NCBI GenBank assembly: GCA_011503125.2
Contig: WWBZ02000012.1
Coordinates: forward strand, 248,001-312,000
DNA length: 64,000 nucleotides
Direction: 5' to 3'
From: Botryosphaeria dothidea
Lineage: Eukaryota; Ascomycota; Dothideomycetes; Botryosphaeriales; Botryosphaeriaceae
The first letter of the stretch is position 1. Each line of letters opens with the position of its first letter. Made by a program: the position numbers and the translations under genes. Shown piece by piece: positions 12,201 to 23,290 of the stretch. The notes beneath the pieces are model-generated. The model saw nothing but the letters and a program-made list of their open reading frames with translations, made no database searches and was not told the DNA's origin.

Positions 12201-13877
12201 CGATATAGGGGAAGCCTATCGGCCTCTTTCTTCGTAAAGAAGGGAAGAAGATAGTAGAATCGAGCGGGGATTCGTGAGCGGAGGGTTTCGAGTTCTTATT
12301 CCGGGGTTTATTATTCCGTTTTCTTAAGGTTATCAAGGTGTTCTTAGATCTCCTTAATTAATACGGCGTATATCCTAGTCTTATCTCGTTAGACGTAACG
12401 AGTAAGGGCGGCGTAGGATATAGTAGCGTAAGAGATCGAAGGCGAATTAGGAGGCGAGGAGGAAAGCGTAGTTATAGGTTGGCGAGTAGGTAAGTAATTT
12501 GCTTGGCAAAAAGGGGAGGCGAAGGTAATCGTGTTTTTTAACTATAGAACGTATAGATTATATCGTTCTAGCTAGGGTTTTCCTAGGATAATTAAGTATT
12601 AACCGAGCTTAGTTACTTAGAAGGTAACGAGTTCTTAATACTAATTAATATTAAGTTGAAGGTCGGCCTCGTGGGTAATCCGTCCGGCGATAGATCCGTC
12701 CGCGAGTTCGAGGGATTTAGCTTAGGGTTTTTAGCGTGTAGGGATCGAATAGGATATAATAAAGGTATTATCTATAAAAAGGGACGAGGCACTAGAGTCT
12801 AACATAGCCGAAGTTTCGATTTTATTATTAACTACTAATTTAAGGATAAGGAGCGGACGTTTCCTAAGATCTATAGCACGGGGCTATAGAGTACGGGGTT
12901 CTAAAGATAAAAACGAGAGTATTCTAAGATTTAAAGACGCGAGGGAAGTAAGAATAGAAAACTAATTCGAAGTAGAGATCGGATAAGGGCTAGGTAGGTA
13001 CCGGGGGCTACCTAGCCTTCTACGTTTTTTAACACGTAGAGGACTAACGCTATAGGAGGTATTATCGGTTAATTTAGGGTAGTTAGTAACGTAGGTGTAT
13101 ACGAAGTCGTGTTAAGTTTAAGCCCCTTAGCTTTAGCTTTAGGGCACTCTTTAACCTAATAGTTAGGGTTACTATAGTAGGCGTAGAGGTTATTAGCTTT
13201 CCGGTAAGCCTTTCGAGCGGTAGTATCTAGTTCTATAGGTTTATCTTAAGAAATCGAGGTTGGCGTGGGAGACGAAGGTTAGGGAGTAGTTGGTATAAAG
13301 AGAGGAGTCGAGGTAGGGATACGAGTTACGGGCATCTTTTTCTTAATTATTCGAGCATAGAGTTAGTTGTCTAACGCAATGCAGGTTTTAGCGAATTTTC
13401 CGAATTCTATTAGTATAGAACGTCTAATAAGAAGGTCCTTAAGATTCTCCTTAAGGCCAAGGCGGAAGTAGTAGATCTTAACTACGTTTTCTTTCTAACC
13501 GAGGGTCGTAATAAGCGAGAGGAACCGTGAGTAGTAAGCCGAGTAGGACTTGTCTTGTTTAAGTGCGAGGAGGGATCGTTCGGCCGTTGCGTAAGCGTTA
13601 GAATCGTCGAATGCGGCCTTAAGAGCTTGGTAGAAGGATTTATAGTTATCGAATTCTATAGAGCCGTTCGAAGTAGAGACGTAAGGGGCAAACTAGGTGT
13701 AAGCCGCATCGCGAAGATATAAACTAGCGTAGGTAATCTTAGCTATATCCGTTGTAAAGGCAGATAGGTCCGAGGCAAATTTAAGTTAAAGTTGCGTGGC
13801 GAAGTTCTAGAACCGAGTGCGTTCTCCTTTAAAGGGTTTTAGATCCGATACCTTAGGGATGCGGGGACGAGGGGTAG
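9292..13877 (-). pseudogene. gag-pol of element B (RIP-inactivated)
   Basis: It has the same domain order as element A read on the minus strand: gag near 13,860-13,070, protease near 12,830-12,530, RT near 12,280-11,630, RNase H, integrase and a chromodomain ending near 9,340. The longest surviving open piece is an RT segment at 12136-11921, which contains 'FIRPLSLFSTFSILFIKKLG' and 'FCVDYRELNSITKKNRY'. It still has the FCVDYRELN cysteine, which reads Tyr in A, so the two copies carry different RIP hits. The RT active site is YLDN (11693-11704). Confidence 0.85.
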
Positions 13878-14282
13878 GAGTTTCTAAAGAAGATACTATA
13901 GACGTAGTAGCCGGAGTGTTAGTAGGGAGGTTCGGGGCTAGTAGTTAGAGTCGGGCGAAGGCTTTATCTTGGCTAAAACCGTAGTAGTAAAAGATGTAAG
14001 CAACTTAGGCGTTCGTAGCATTCTTAGGGATAACTAGTAAATCGATATCGGATCTTAGGTAGGATTATCTTCCTCTAGCGTACGCCTAGCTAAGGGTAAC
14101 GCGTAGAGAAACCGGGATATCTTTAGGGAAGGTAGGACGAGTATTAATAGGGACAGGGACTTGATCGAGGATTTAGAAAAGCGTCTCCCAAGGGTCGGGA
14201 GGCGGGTCGTTTCCTATTTCGAAGGCTATAGTCTTAGGCTTGGACGAGAGCTTTAGGCCTACTAGATAAGAGTCTAGTAAAA

Positions 14283-14654
14283 TATAATAAACGGACCTTG
14301 GAGGGCGGAGAGACGAGGTAACGAAGCCGGTAAAGGCAGTAGGGGTAAAGTAATGCCGAAGTATAAGGGTGTAGTTTAAAGGGCGAGAGTACGAGGTGCG
14401 AAAGACGAGGAACGAGGGACGAGGGACGAGGGAGGTAAGCAAGGTCTAATTTAAGGCGTACCAAGTTATACGCGAGGAATACTTATTACTAGACTAAAGA
14501 ACTAACTACAAAGCAGAGGGGCGAGCTTTATATATATAAAGAACGAACTAAAATACTAGCTTCCTAATTTATAAGCAGGTAAGTCTAGATCTAGATTTTA
14601 AATTAACGAAGGTAAACGAGAGGTAAGGGGTCTAAGTAAGCCACGTTTATAATA
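14283..14654 (-). repeat. 5' LTR of element B
   Basis: This is the second 372-bp LTR copy of element B. The apparent small open frames across it (14173-14464) come from the 7-bp array and are not genes. Confidence 0.9.
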
Positions 14655-16329
14655 TAGTAGTAGTTCTTAATCTACTTATAGAATAGATTTATACTATCTA
14701 GATATAAGATCTAGAGCTAGTAGCTTTAGTTCTTAGCCTAGATATTTTAGAAGTATATAACTACGTATCTTATAGAAGACTTCTCTATAATATAAGAATA
14801 GTAAAACTTCTAGAATAGATAGAAAGATTTACTCGATTCTTTCTATAGAACCGTACTACTTAGCTATCCTTCGGAGACTTAACTAGTCTACTAATCTAGA
14901 TCTTAACCGGAATTCTCTAGGAATTCTTACTATCGCCGATACTCTATCTATTCTTTACTTCTAATCTACTTATATAGCTACGTAGAAGTAATATCTTCCC
15001 CTTTAGATTCGTTAATAATATTAATATTCTAATCTTTAGTAGATCTATAGAATAGAACTATAGGATACTAGAGAGAGTATATTAAATTTACGAGTACTAG
15101 GTAGCTATCTACGGGTTAGCTTTCTCGCCCGATAAGTATTACCTTATTTATTTTATAAGGAAACTAAGGAGATTTAATATAGTAGTAGAGATTTATATCT
15201 CTAGATTTACTAGATACCTAAAGCCTATAATTAAGATTCTAAGAGTCTACGTAGATAATAAGCTTAGATAGAGACTCTATATTAGAGAAATAGAAGCTAA
15301 GATAATTAAATAGTATATATCTCTCTTTAGACTCGTAGTATCTATCTAGAGAGCCTTATTTATTAAAGCCCGTTATATCTATATAGCCGTAGTAAGGCTA
15401 GTTCTTACCTACGGCTATAGAGTATAATATACTCTAAAAAGAATTCTAGAGTAGAGAAAAATAACTATCTAGCTACTAAAGAAGATTTAAAACTAATATC
15501 TACGTACTATCTTAGGGGCGTATAAATTAACTAGTATATAAATCTTAGAGTATAAGATAGAAATTTCTCTACTCTTACTATACCTAGACGAACTAGTACT
15601 AGTCTAGGCTATTAAAGCTAGAAATAGTCTAGTCGCGGTAGTAGTAAAGAAAATTTACTAGAGTATTAAATAGATAGCTCGGGCTATTCTAAGTACTAGA
15701 GGCGCTACTAGCCCTACTAGAAGAACTCTACTTAGAAAAAAGATAAACTTACTTCTTAACTACTATCTCTCTATCTACTAAAGTCTTCTAGAGTAAATAA
15801 AGCTATATATAGTATATAAAAATAAGTAAAAGAAGAGATAGATAAAGTCTACTAGCTAGAGAAGATAAGATAAGCTAGTAGCCTAAAGTATATAGTAGAA
15901 TCTAAAAATTAGATAAATCTATAGTAAACTATTTAAGCTATAGAGTATACTCGCTATTCTACTATATATAGAGTATATTAGACTAGAGAACTTCCTCTTA
16001 AGATATAAAATACTAGAGTATTCTAGTTCTATCTATTTATACGGCTAGTATAGATAAACTCTAAAGTATATTCTTCTCTTCTACTTCTACTTCTAATAAA
16101 ATAGAGTATAAATACTCTAAAGAATAAAAACTACGGACTACTACTCTCTTCTCTTAATAAAGAAGAAAATTAAAGTAGTAATAGATTAGTTTCTACGCCT
16201 AGAGCTACTTAGTTAGTTTAGTCTAGCTAGAAAACTAATTTAGAAGAATAACTAGAAAGAGAAACTAGAAGAACTACCGGAAATACTAGAACCTAAATAA
16301 CTATAAGAATAAAAACTAAAGAGATAGAA
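14655..16329 (+). mobile_element. Tad-like LINE, fragment 2 (RT core and downstream region)
   Basis: The LINE resumes exactly at the end of element B with 'VVLNLLIE-I', then a region matching the RT core. 'TRIPQGSPLSPILYLF'-like sequence is readable near 14915-14960 with RIP stops, and an 'FVDD'-like active-site region follows near 14985-15010. The rest is lysine-rich and heavily mutated. Element C interrupts it at 16329. Confidence 0.65.
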
Positions 16330-16561
16330 TGTTAGACCCCTTAAGCGCTACCACCCTAGGTAACTAGGTAGATACTTAATAGCAACTAGAGGCCCTAGCT
16401 TTACCAAGGATAACTCGGTTAGGTACTAGGGCACGGGCCCAGCGCTAAGCGACTGGGTATATTTACCCTTCGCCCTCTCTTTCTAGACTCTCTTTCCTTT
16501 CTCCTTATACATAGATTTTTAGTTAAAAGCAATACTATTATTTCGGCTTTGCTGCCTCACA
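16330..16561 (+). repeat. 5' LTR of element C
   Basis: This 232-bp repeat starts TGTTAGACCCC and ends CTCACA. It matches 22480-22711 with only C-to-T or G-to-A type changes seen in the 3' copy, which starts TATTAGGCCCC and ends CCTTATA. Confidence 0.9.
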
Positions 16562-16599
16562 CAATCTATATACCACTAACAAGGAACCTAAACTCGATA

Positions 16600-19500
16600 A
16601 CCCGACACCCGTACCATCAACCAGAACCTAAACTCGATAACCTGCAACCAGAACCCGACAACACCAACAACCTACAACCAGAACTTAACAACACCGATAC
16701 TCTGCGACAAGCAACCCAGAAATATTAAAACCTATACTATTAGAGAAACAATAGTGCAATTACAGGAAATCTATCTTCTTTAACAAGATACGAAGATCCT
16801 CGTTAATCCCGCACTAATCTCTTTAGAGTTTCACCCGAAACACGAGTCAAACTACTCTAAAAACTAGAATAATTAGCGAAGATTATGGCGTAACAAAGCC
16901 TATTCCCTATAAGCTACACCCGTAGCCGTACTAGCAGCATCGCTAGTACTACTTCTATTCACCCAAGCGATAATAAAGAAGGATCATTCAGCAACACAGT
17001 TAGGGGACCCAGCCAGAACCTTAACGAGTTTACAAGTGGTGCCATCCCATTTCAGGGCTTTCCTAATGCCTCAGACCAGCAAAGTCAAGCCGCCGGTCCC
17101 ACCTCACGTCGCACTACCTCACGTAGAAACCCAGAACCCGAAGAACTTACACATTCATCAGCCACGGATCTTAACCTTACTATTAACCCCGGAATACCAA
17201 GTAACCACGGACTCGACTCCATTCGCTAGCCCAACGAACATGCCTTCTACAACTAGTACACTATAGTAATAGCAAACCAGCGCACTAAGTTCTACTACGT
17301 CCTCTAAGTCACTTAAACAGCTGCTAGTAAAGAGTATACAGCCCACGTCTCTCTTTAGGACAAGTACAAGAGACTTAAACAGACCCATGAGAAGATGATC
17401 GCTAGATCCAACAGAGTTATTAAGGAAAGCAACGATGAGATCAGCCGGCTTATCCAAGAAAACAACCTTCTAACTAAGGATATCGCTAACCATTACGAAG
17501 GTACCCTTTCTAGTACCAACATTCGCAGCCTTAACTAGGAACGTTAACCAAGGGAGGGAACTATTACCTCACAGCGAACCCTTCCTTATCAGGGCTTACG
17601 CAAGATGCTTATAGGAGATGTTAACAAGCTCATCTCTACTAACATCCATACTTTCGTCAACTTTAAGGATAATATAATCTTTAAGCTTAAAGTCGAAGAG
17701 GACTTCTTCAAAGAAAATTAGAAGCTAATAATTCGCCACATCTACTCTCGCCTTACTAATTTAATTACTACTACAATGCGCCCGTATATTAGTAGCTGCC
17801 AGACAGCCCTAGATTTCTTAGAAAAGCTAGGAAAGATATGTAGAATAGATATCGCAAAGAAAAAAGCTACTAATAACCTTATCCTTACTAGATAAAGCGA
17901 GAAAGAGACGGTAGACTCCTACCACGCCCGCCTGTGCACACTCTAGTCCCTTACTAATCTAACTAAAGAAGAAAAGATCGATAAGATATAGGATAGTATT
18001 TCTATTGGCTTAGCCCTCTTAGTAGCCACCCTTACCTTTACCTCTCTCGAATAGCTACTCGAAACTCTCCGCAAGGCCGAATATCGTCGTTAAGAGATTA
18101 AGTCTACAAACATCCGTTCTAATAAAAGGATAAATAACAGCAATAATCCTAAAAGGGATCGCACTAAGCCTGCCTATAACTAGGAACCTACTTAAGGTAA
18201 CCTTAGCCGCTAGGGTAGGACTAGAAGCGGCAATATAGACCAAGATAGCTAACAGGGCCGCATGCCTACTACTACTAAACTAAGAGACTAGGTTAGACTA
18301 TAGTATAAGCCTAAGCTAAAACCCTTAAAGCTATTAGACGAGGAACGCCTCGTAATAACGAGGTAGGGACGCTACCGTAGCTGCAGAGGCTTAGGCTACT
18401 TTATATCTAATACCTACTATCCTAATAACAACCGCGCTAGGTTCGCGTACATCTAGAGTATTAAGGAACTTAACTCTAATAGCGAGTCGGAAAACTCCTA
18501 GTCCCAGGAGTAAGTCGCCCCCTAGAACTATAAGAGTAGAAGGAGCTAGACGAGCAGCTAGCTAGTCGTAGTTAGAAAGAGATAAAGGTATTAAACTTCG
18601 CAGTAGACAATCGCGCGTGTAAAATTAAGGAAACTTATCTTATTATACATGCTGCAGTAGCTAGTAGTAATATACGTTCTCTTATCGACAATAGAAGCCA
18701 AGCTAAGCTTATTAATGCCTCCTTTATTCGCGCGTATAAGATAACAAAGATCCCTCTTATTAAACGGATTACTATAACTTTAGGAGACGGAATATTCTCC
18801 TAATATATTACCTATACCTCCCTAGTCGATATTAACATTAGTTCTTATAAGAAATAACTTCTCTGCTATATTGCCAACCTAGGAGACTATCTACTAATCC
18901 TTAGAGACGGATAGTTACGTACTTATAACCCGTACATCGACTAGGATAAGCGGTTAGTTAAGTTTTATAAGCCTTAGTGCTTTAAGGCTAGCTATCTTAC
19001 TATAAAACCTTATACTAAATACGCTATTAGATGCCGACCTAAACAGAAGACAGAGAAATCCCAACTAGACATTCAACTATATTCTACATCTATACTCTTC
19101 TACTTAGTATTACTTCCTAGATATAAAGGATACTACTACACGCCTACGGAACCTACTATAAATACTAGCGTAGCTATAACTAGAGAAGACGACTTTTAGA
19201 AGTTTATAAATAGAAAGAAAATATATAGACGAGAAGAACGCCTTACCCGGCTGCCGAAGGAACACTACTAGATTAAAGAACTCTAGGATAAGATAGAAGC
19301 GGATATACTCCCTCCTTACCAGAAAGAAGACTATAAAATTAAGCTTAAACCTAACTATAAACCTCCTCACATAAAAAGCTACCGTCTAATATCTTAACAA
19401 GAAAACGAAGCGGTTAAGAAATACATTAACGAACATCTCGGAAAAGGGTTTATTCGCCCTAGCTCTTCGGACTATACCGCACCTCTACTTGTTATTAGAA

Positions 19501-22470
19501 AGCTAGGAGGAGGACTTAGGGTCTGTGTTGACTATAGAGCCCTAAACGCTATCACTAAGAAGAACCGATACCTAATCCTATATATTAATAAAACCCTTGC
19601 CCAGCTTAGTAAGGCTAAGATCTTTACAAAACTCGACGTTGTCCATGCCTTTAACCGGATCCGAATTAAGGAAGGCCATAAGTACCTTACCGCTTTCAAC
19701 ACTCGCTTTAGTCAGTACGAATACCTAGTCATACCCTTTAGGCTCTACAATACGCCAGGCACCTTTTAGAGCTACATTAACAATTCTATACTCGAATACC
19801 TAGATAAGTTTTACATAGCGTACCTAGATAACATCCTTATCTACAGTAAAAAGGAGGATAAACACGCCAAAAATATTAATAAAGTCCTCCAACGACTAAA
19901 GGACCGTAGTCTCTAACTCGACCTTAATAAATGCGAATTTAATATTAGATTAGTCAAGTACCTCGGCCTTATTATCAGCACAAACGGAATTAAAATAGAC
20001 CTAGAAAAAGTCTCTACTATTATTAACTAGGAGGCACCGACGTTAGTTAAGGGTGTATAAGCCTTCCTTAGCTTTGCAAACTTCTACCGCCGCTTTATTA
20101 AGAACTTCTCCTACATAGCACGCCTCCTTACTAAGATAACAAAAGGAGAATAATTTACAACTAGGAATGGAAAACGCAAGATAAAATACTAGGAGTTCAC
20201 ATGGGATAACAAGAAACAAGCCGCCTTTAACCAACTGCAAGCTACATTCACCTCCGCACCCATCCTTATATATTTCGACCCTAAAAAGAAAATATAGGTT
20301 GAAACGGATGCCTTAGACTTTGTTAGTGCAGGTATCCTATCGCAGATGCACGACGGAGTGCTCAAACCAGTTGCATACTTTTTTAAGAAAATGTCCTTAA
20401 CTAAGTGTAACTATATAATCTACGACAAAGAGCTACTTACCATTATTCGCTCCTTTAAGACTTGGGAACTAGAACTTATAAGTACTCCTACAGATAAGCC
20501 CATTAAGGTGCTTACGGATTATAAGAACCTAGAGTATTTTATAACAACTAAGCAGCTAACTAGCCGCTAAGCCCGCTGGGCTGAATTTCTATCCGCCTTT
20601 AACTTTATTATCTCCTACCGGCTAGGCAAATAAGGAGAGAAGCTAGACTTACTTATAAGGAGAACGTAGGACTTACCGTAAGGAATTAACGACCCAAGGA
20701 AGCAACACCGGTTCTAACAACTACTTCGGGACTTAAACCTAGAACCTAATATAAAGATCGCTGTTAATTCTATCCTCTTTACTACTAATAACCTAGAGGA
20801 GGAGGAGTTAGACTCTTAAGAGCCGGAAGATAACTAGACCTAGGAAACCTAGGAAGCCTAGGAAACCTAGGAAGCTAGATAAAAAGACCTCGATATACTT
20901 ATTAGCGAAGCCTACGAGGAGGATAGAGTAATTTAGGACCTCCGTAGAAGCATTAATACTAGAGATAGACGTGTACTAAGCCACTTAATTAGGAAGGGCT
21001 ATAAGAAAAACATTTAGGACTTCTTAGTAAAAGATAGTTGGGTATAGCTAAAAGACGCGCTTATTATCCTAGACTACCAACTACTACGCCTACGCCTCCT
21101 ATAGGATCACCACGAAAAACTACTTACAGGACATCTAGGACCTAAAGCTATATATAGGGAGCTTATAGAAAACTACTAGTGGGCTAGACAAAGGGAAGAC
21201 GTTACTCGTTTCTATAAGAACTATTACCACTGCCGCCGCTATAAGCTATACTTAGAGTAAAAGCAAGGACTACTTAAACCGCTACCTATTCTCTAACAGA
21301 AGTAGCTTTACGTAATCCTAGACTTTATAGAAAAACTACCGCTATACACTAGAAAGAATTAGGGATACCGATACTATTTAGTTATTATAGACCGTTTAAC
21401 TAAAGGAAAGATCTACGAGCTAATAATAATACTAGGTACTAAAGAAACCGTAGAGGCTCTAAACCGCCGCCTCTTTTATGTACGAGGTTTTCTAATAGAT
21501 ATTATCTCCGACCGAGGCAGCGCTATAGACTTCTATATCTATAGAAGAATTATAGAACGATATAACGTAAAGGTTAAAATATTAACTGCCTTTTACCCCT
21601 AGACTAACGGCTAGAGCGAGAGCTCTATTAAAGGTCTTAAAAAGTACCTCCGGATATATATTAACTACGCGCAAGATAACTAGGTCGACTTTCTACCTAA
21701 AGCTAAATTTATAGCTAACACGTATATTAGCGTATTAACTAGCATATCGCTATTCTTCGCCGATAACGGATTCTATCTACGCACTGGCTTAGAGCCTATA
21801 AAAATCTACTAGGGTGCTAGAAAAGTAGAAGTAATTAGAGCAGACCGGTTAGTTAAAAGGTTAAATGCTATAAGAAGCTTCCTCTAAGAATAACTAGCCT
21901 AGATATAAGAAGAATAAGCCCGCTACGTAGATAAATTCCGCTAGCTATACCCTACTTTCCGTATAGGCGATAAAGTATTTATTAACGCCTAAGACTTTAA
22001 CCTAGGACGGAATAGCAAGTCTCTCTTACTAAAGAATCTTAGTCCGTAGAAAATTACTAGGTTAATTAACGGCAAAGTATACGAAGTTGCTATACCTCCT
22101 CATATACAAGAGAAAGAAATCTTTCCTATATTCCACCCCTAGAAGCTATACCTTGCCCTAGACAACCTATACCCGGGTTAGGTCTAGGAGCCTAACCTAG
22201 TATATATAATCTTTAATAAGAACGAGAATAAAACTTATAAGGAGTAGGAAGTACTAGAGGTAGTAAACTGCCGAAACTTAAGGTATAGAGTATAGTATAA
22301 GGTTATCTTTATAGGCAACTAGGACGAGTAGAACTCTAATCCCCTATAGCAATACTAGGGTAACTATAAGAATACTCCTAATAAAATCCGTAAGTACTAC
22401 GTATACTATAAGAACGCGCCCGAGCTACCTAAATTTTTTAAGAAGCTTAGTAGACCTCGCTTAGAGAAGA
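16600..22470 (+). pseudogene. gag-pol of element C (RIP-inactivated)
   Basis: The gag-like region runs about 16,900-18,600. Protease lies near 18,690 ('SLIDNRSQAKLINASF', with the catalytic DSGS reading DNRS). RT runs about 19,400-20,000 ('GLRVCVDYRALNAITKKNRY', active site YLDN at 19821-19832). RNase H contains an open piece at 20346-20570 with '[19 protein letters not shown]'. The integrase runs about 21,060-21,800 ('GHLGPKAIYRELIENY', 'IIDRLTKG', 'ISDRGS'). A chromodomain-like tail follows near 22,230-22,440 ('RNLRYRV-YKVIF', 'WGNYKN'-like). Multiple stops and altered catalytic residues make it inactive. Confidence 0.82.
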
Positions 22471-22479
22471 AGGGGGTAG

Positions 22480-22711
22480 TATTAGGCCCCTTAAGCGCTA
22501 CTACCCTAGGCAACTAGGTAGATACTTAATAGCAACTAGAGGCCCTAGCTTTACTAAGGATAACTCGGTTAGGCACTAGAGCACGGGCCTAGCGCTAAGC
22601 GACTAGGTATATTTACTCTTCGCCCTCTCTTTCTAGACTCTCTTTCCTTTCTCCTTATATATAGATTTTTAGTTAAAAGTAATACTATTATTTCGGCTTT
22701 GCTACCTTATA
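22480..22711 (+). repeat. 3' LTR of element C
   Basis: This is the second 232-bp copy, with more RIP-type changes than the 5' LTR, followed by the right TAGAA duplication. Confidence 0.9.
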
Positions 22712-22935
22712 TAGAACTAGTAGACGAATATAGGGCTATTATAGTAGCCGCTACCGGTAAAAAGAAAAAATAGAACTAGTAGAAATAAATAGGTCTAGAT
22801 AGAAAGAAGAAGTTTTTACTAGGCGATAAGATTTTTCTTTTTAAGTAAAATAACTATAGATAGCTAGCTCTATATAGACTCGTAAAAGAGCTATATTAGA
22901 AAGAAATAAATTTATCTATCTATCTATCTATATAA
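22712..22935 (+). mobile_element. LINE fragment 3 with 3' tail
   Basis: After the TAGAA duplication the sequence continues in the LINE style: lysine-rich translation 'GKKKK' near 22,757 and further A-rich sequence. It ends in a short TCTA tandem (22914-22935), a plausible LINE 3' tail. Immediately downstream, 22934-22950 matches 17 nt of the element A/B LTR terminus. Confidence 0.5.
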
Positions 22936-23290
22936 GCTACGTTTATAATAGGCGAGATCTTAGATTAAGAGAACTTTAAAGCTTAATAAAGCTTAATAAA
23001 AACTCTATAACTCGCTATTAGTAAAAGAGACTTTAAAGAGATATATAAATAGCGCTATCTTACTTAAATCTTTCTTTCTTTTCTTTTTAGCTTAGTCTTC
23101 TCGTAAATAGTAATACTACTATATTTCCGTAAGTATACTAGATATAAACTATTATAAAAATAATTAAAATAATTTAAATTTTTATTATATTAAAAGCTAT
23201 CTACTAGCTAGCTTATATATATATATATATATAAATAATATTAAATCGTAGCTAAGTAATCGTAATTATTCTTCGCTTATTTAGTATTAT
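22936..23290. other. AT-rich remainder and right edge of the RIP isochore
   Basis: Low-complexity AT-rich sequence with a TATATA run (23215-23231) and no readable coding content. Composition changes abruptly near 23,290, from TpA-rich to GC-balanced DNA, marking the border of the repeat isochore. Confidence 0.6.

Larger units (their letters stand above)
8901..14654 (-). mobile_element. Ty3/gypsy chromodomain retrotransposon, element B, inverted copy of A
   Basis: It has the same 5,754-bp length, LTR length (372 bp) and gene order as element A but lies on the minus strand. LTRs are 14283-14654 (5') and 8901-9272 (3'). Position x in A corresponds to 17027 minus x in B along the parts compared, so no indels separate the copies there. 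Differences seen are C/T or G/A transitions. It is flanked by a TAGTA duplication and interrupts the LINE. RIP has put stops in all coding regions. Confidence 0.88.
16330..22711 (+). mobile_element. Ty3/gypsy retrotransposon, element C (distinct family), RIP-inactivated
   Basis: The element is 6,382 bp with 232-bp LTRs (16330-16561 and 22480-22711). It is flanked by the 5-bp duplication TAGAA (16325-16329 and 22712-22716). The 5' LTR keeps TG...CA ends, while the 3' LTR reads TA...TA, consistent with RIP. A polypurine tract (AGAGAAGAAGGGGG) precedes the 3' LTR. Internal order is gag, protease, RT, RNase H, integrase and a chromodomain-like tail. RIP is milder in the first kilobase than in elements A and B. 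Confidence 0.88.

Noticed and set aside
14173..14464. Two overlapping minus-strand frames of 76 and 89 codons
   Set aside because: They are created by the 7-bp tandem array and flanks of the element B LTR.
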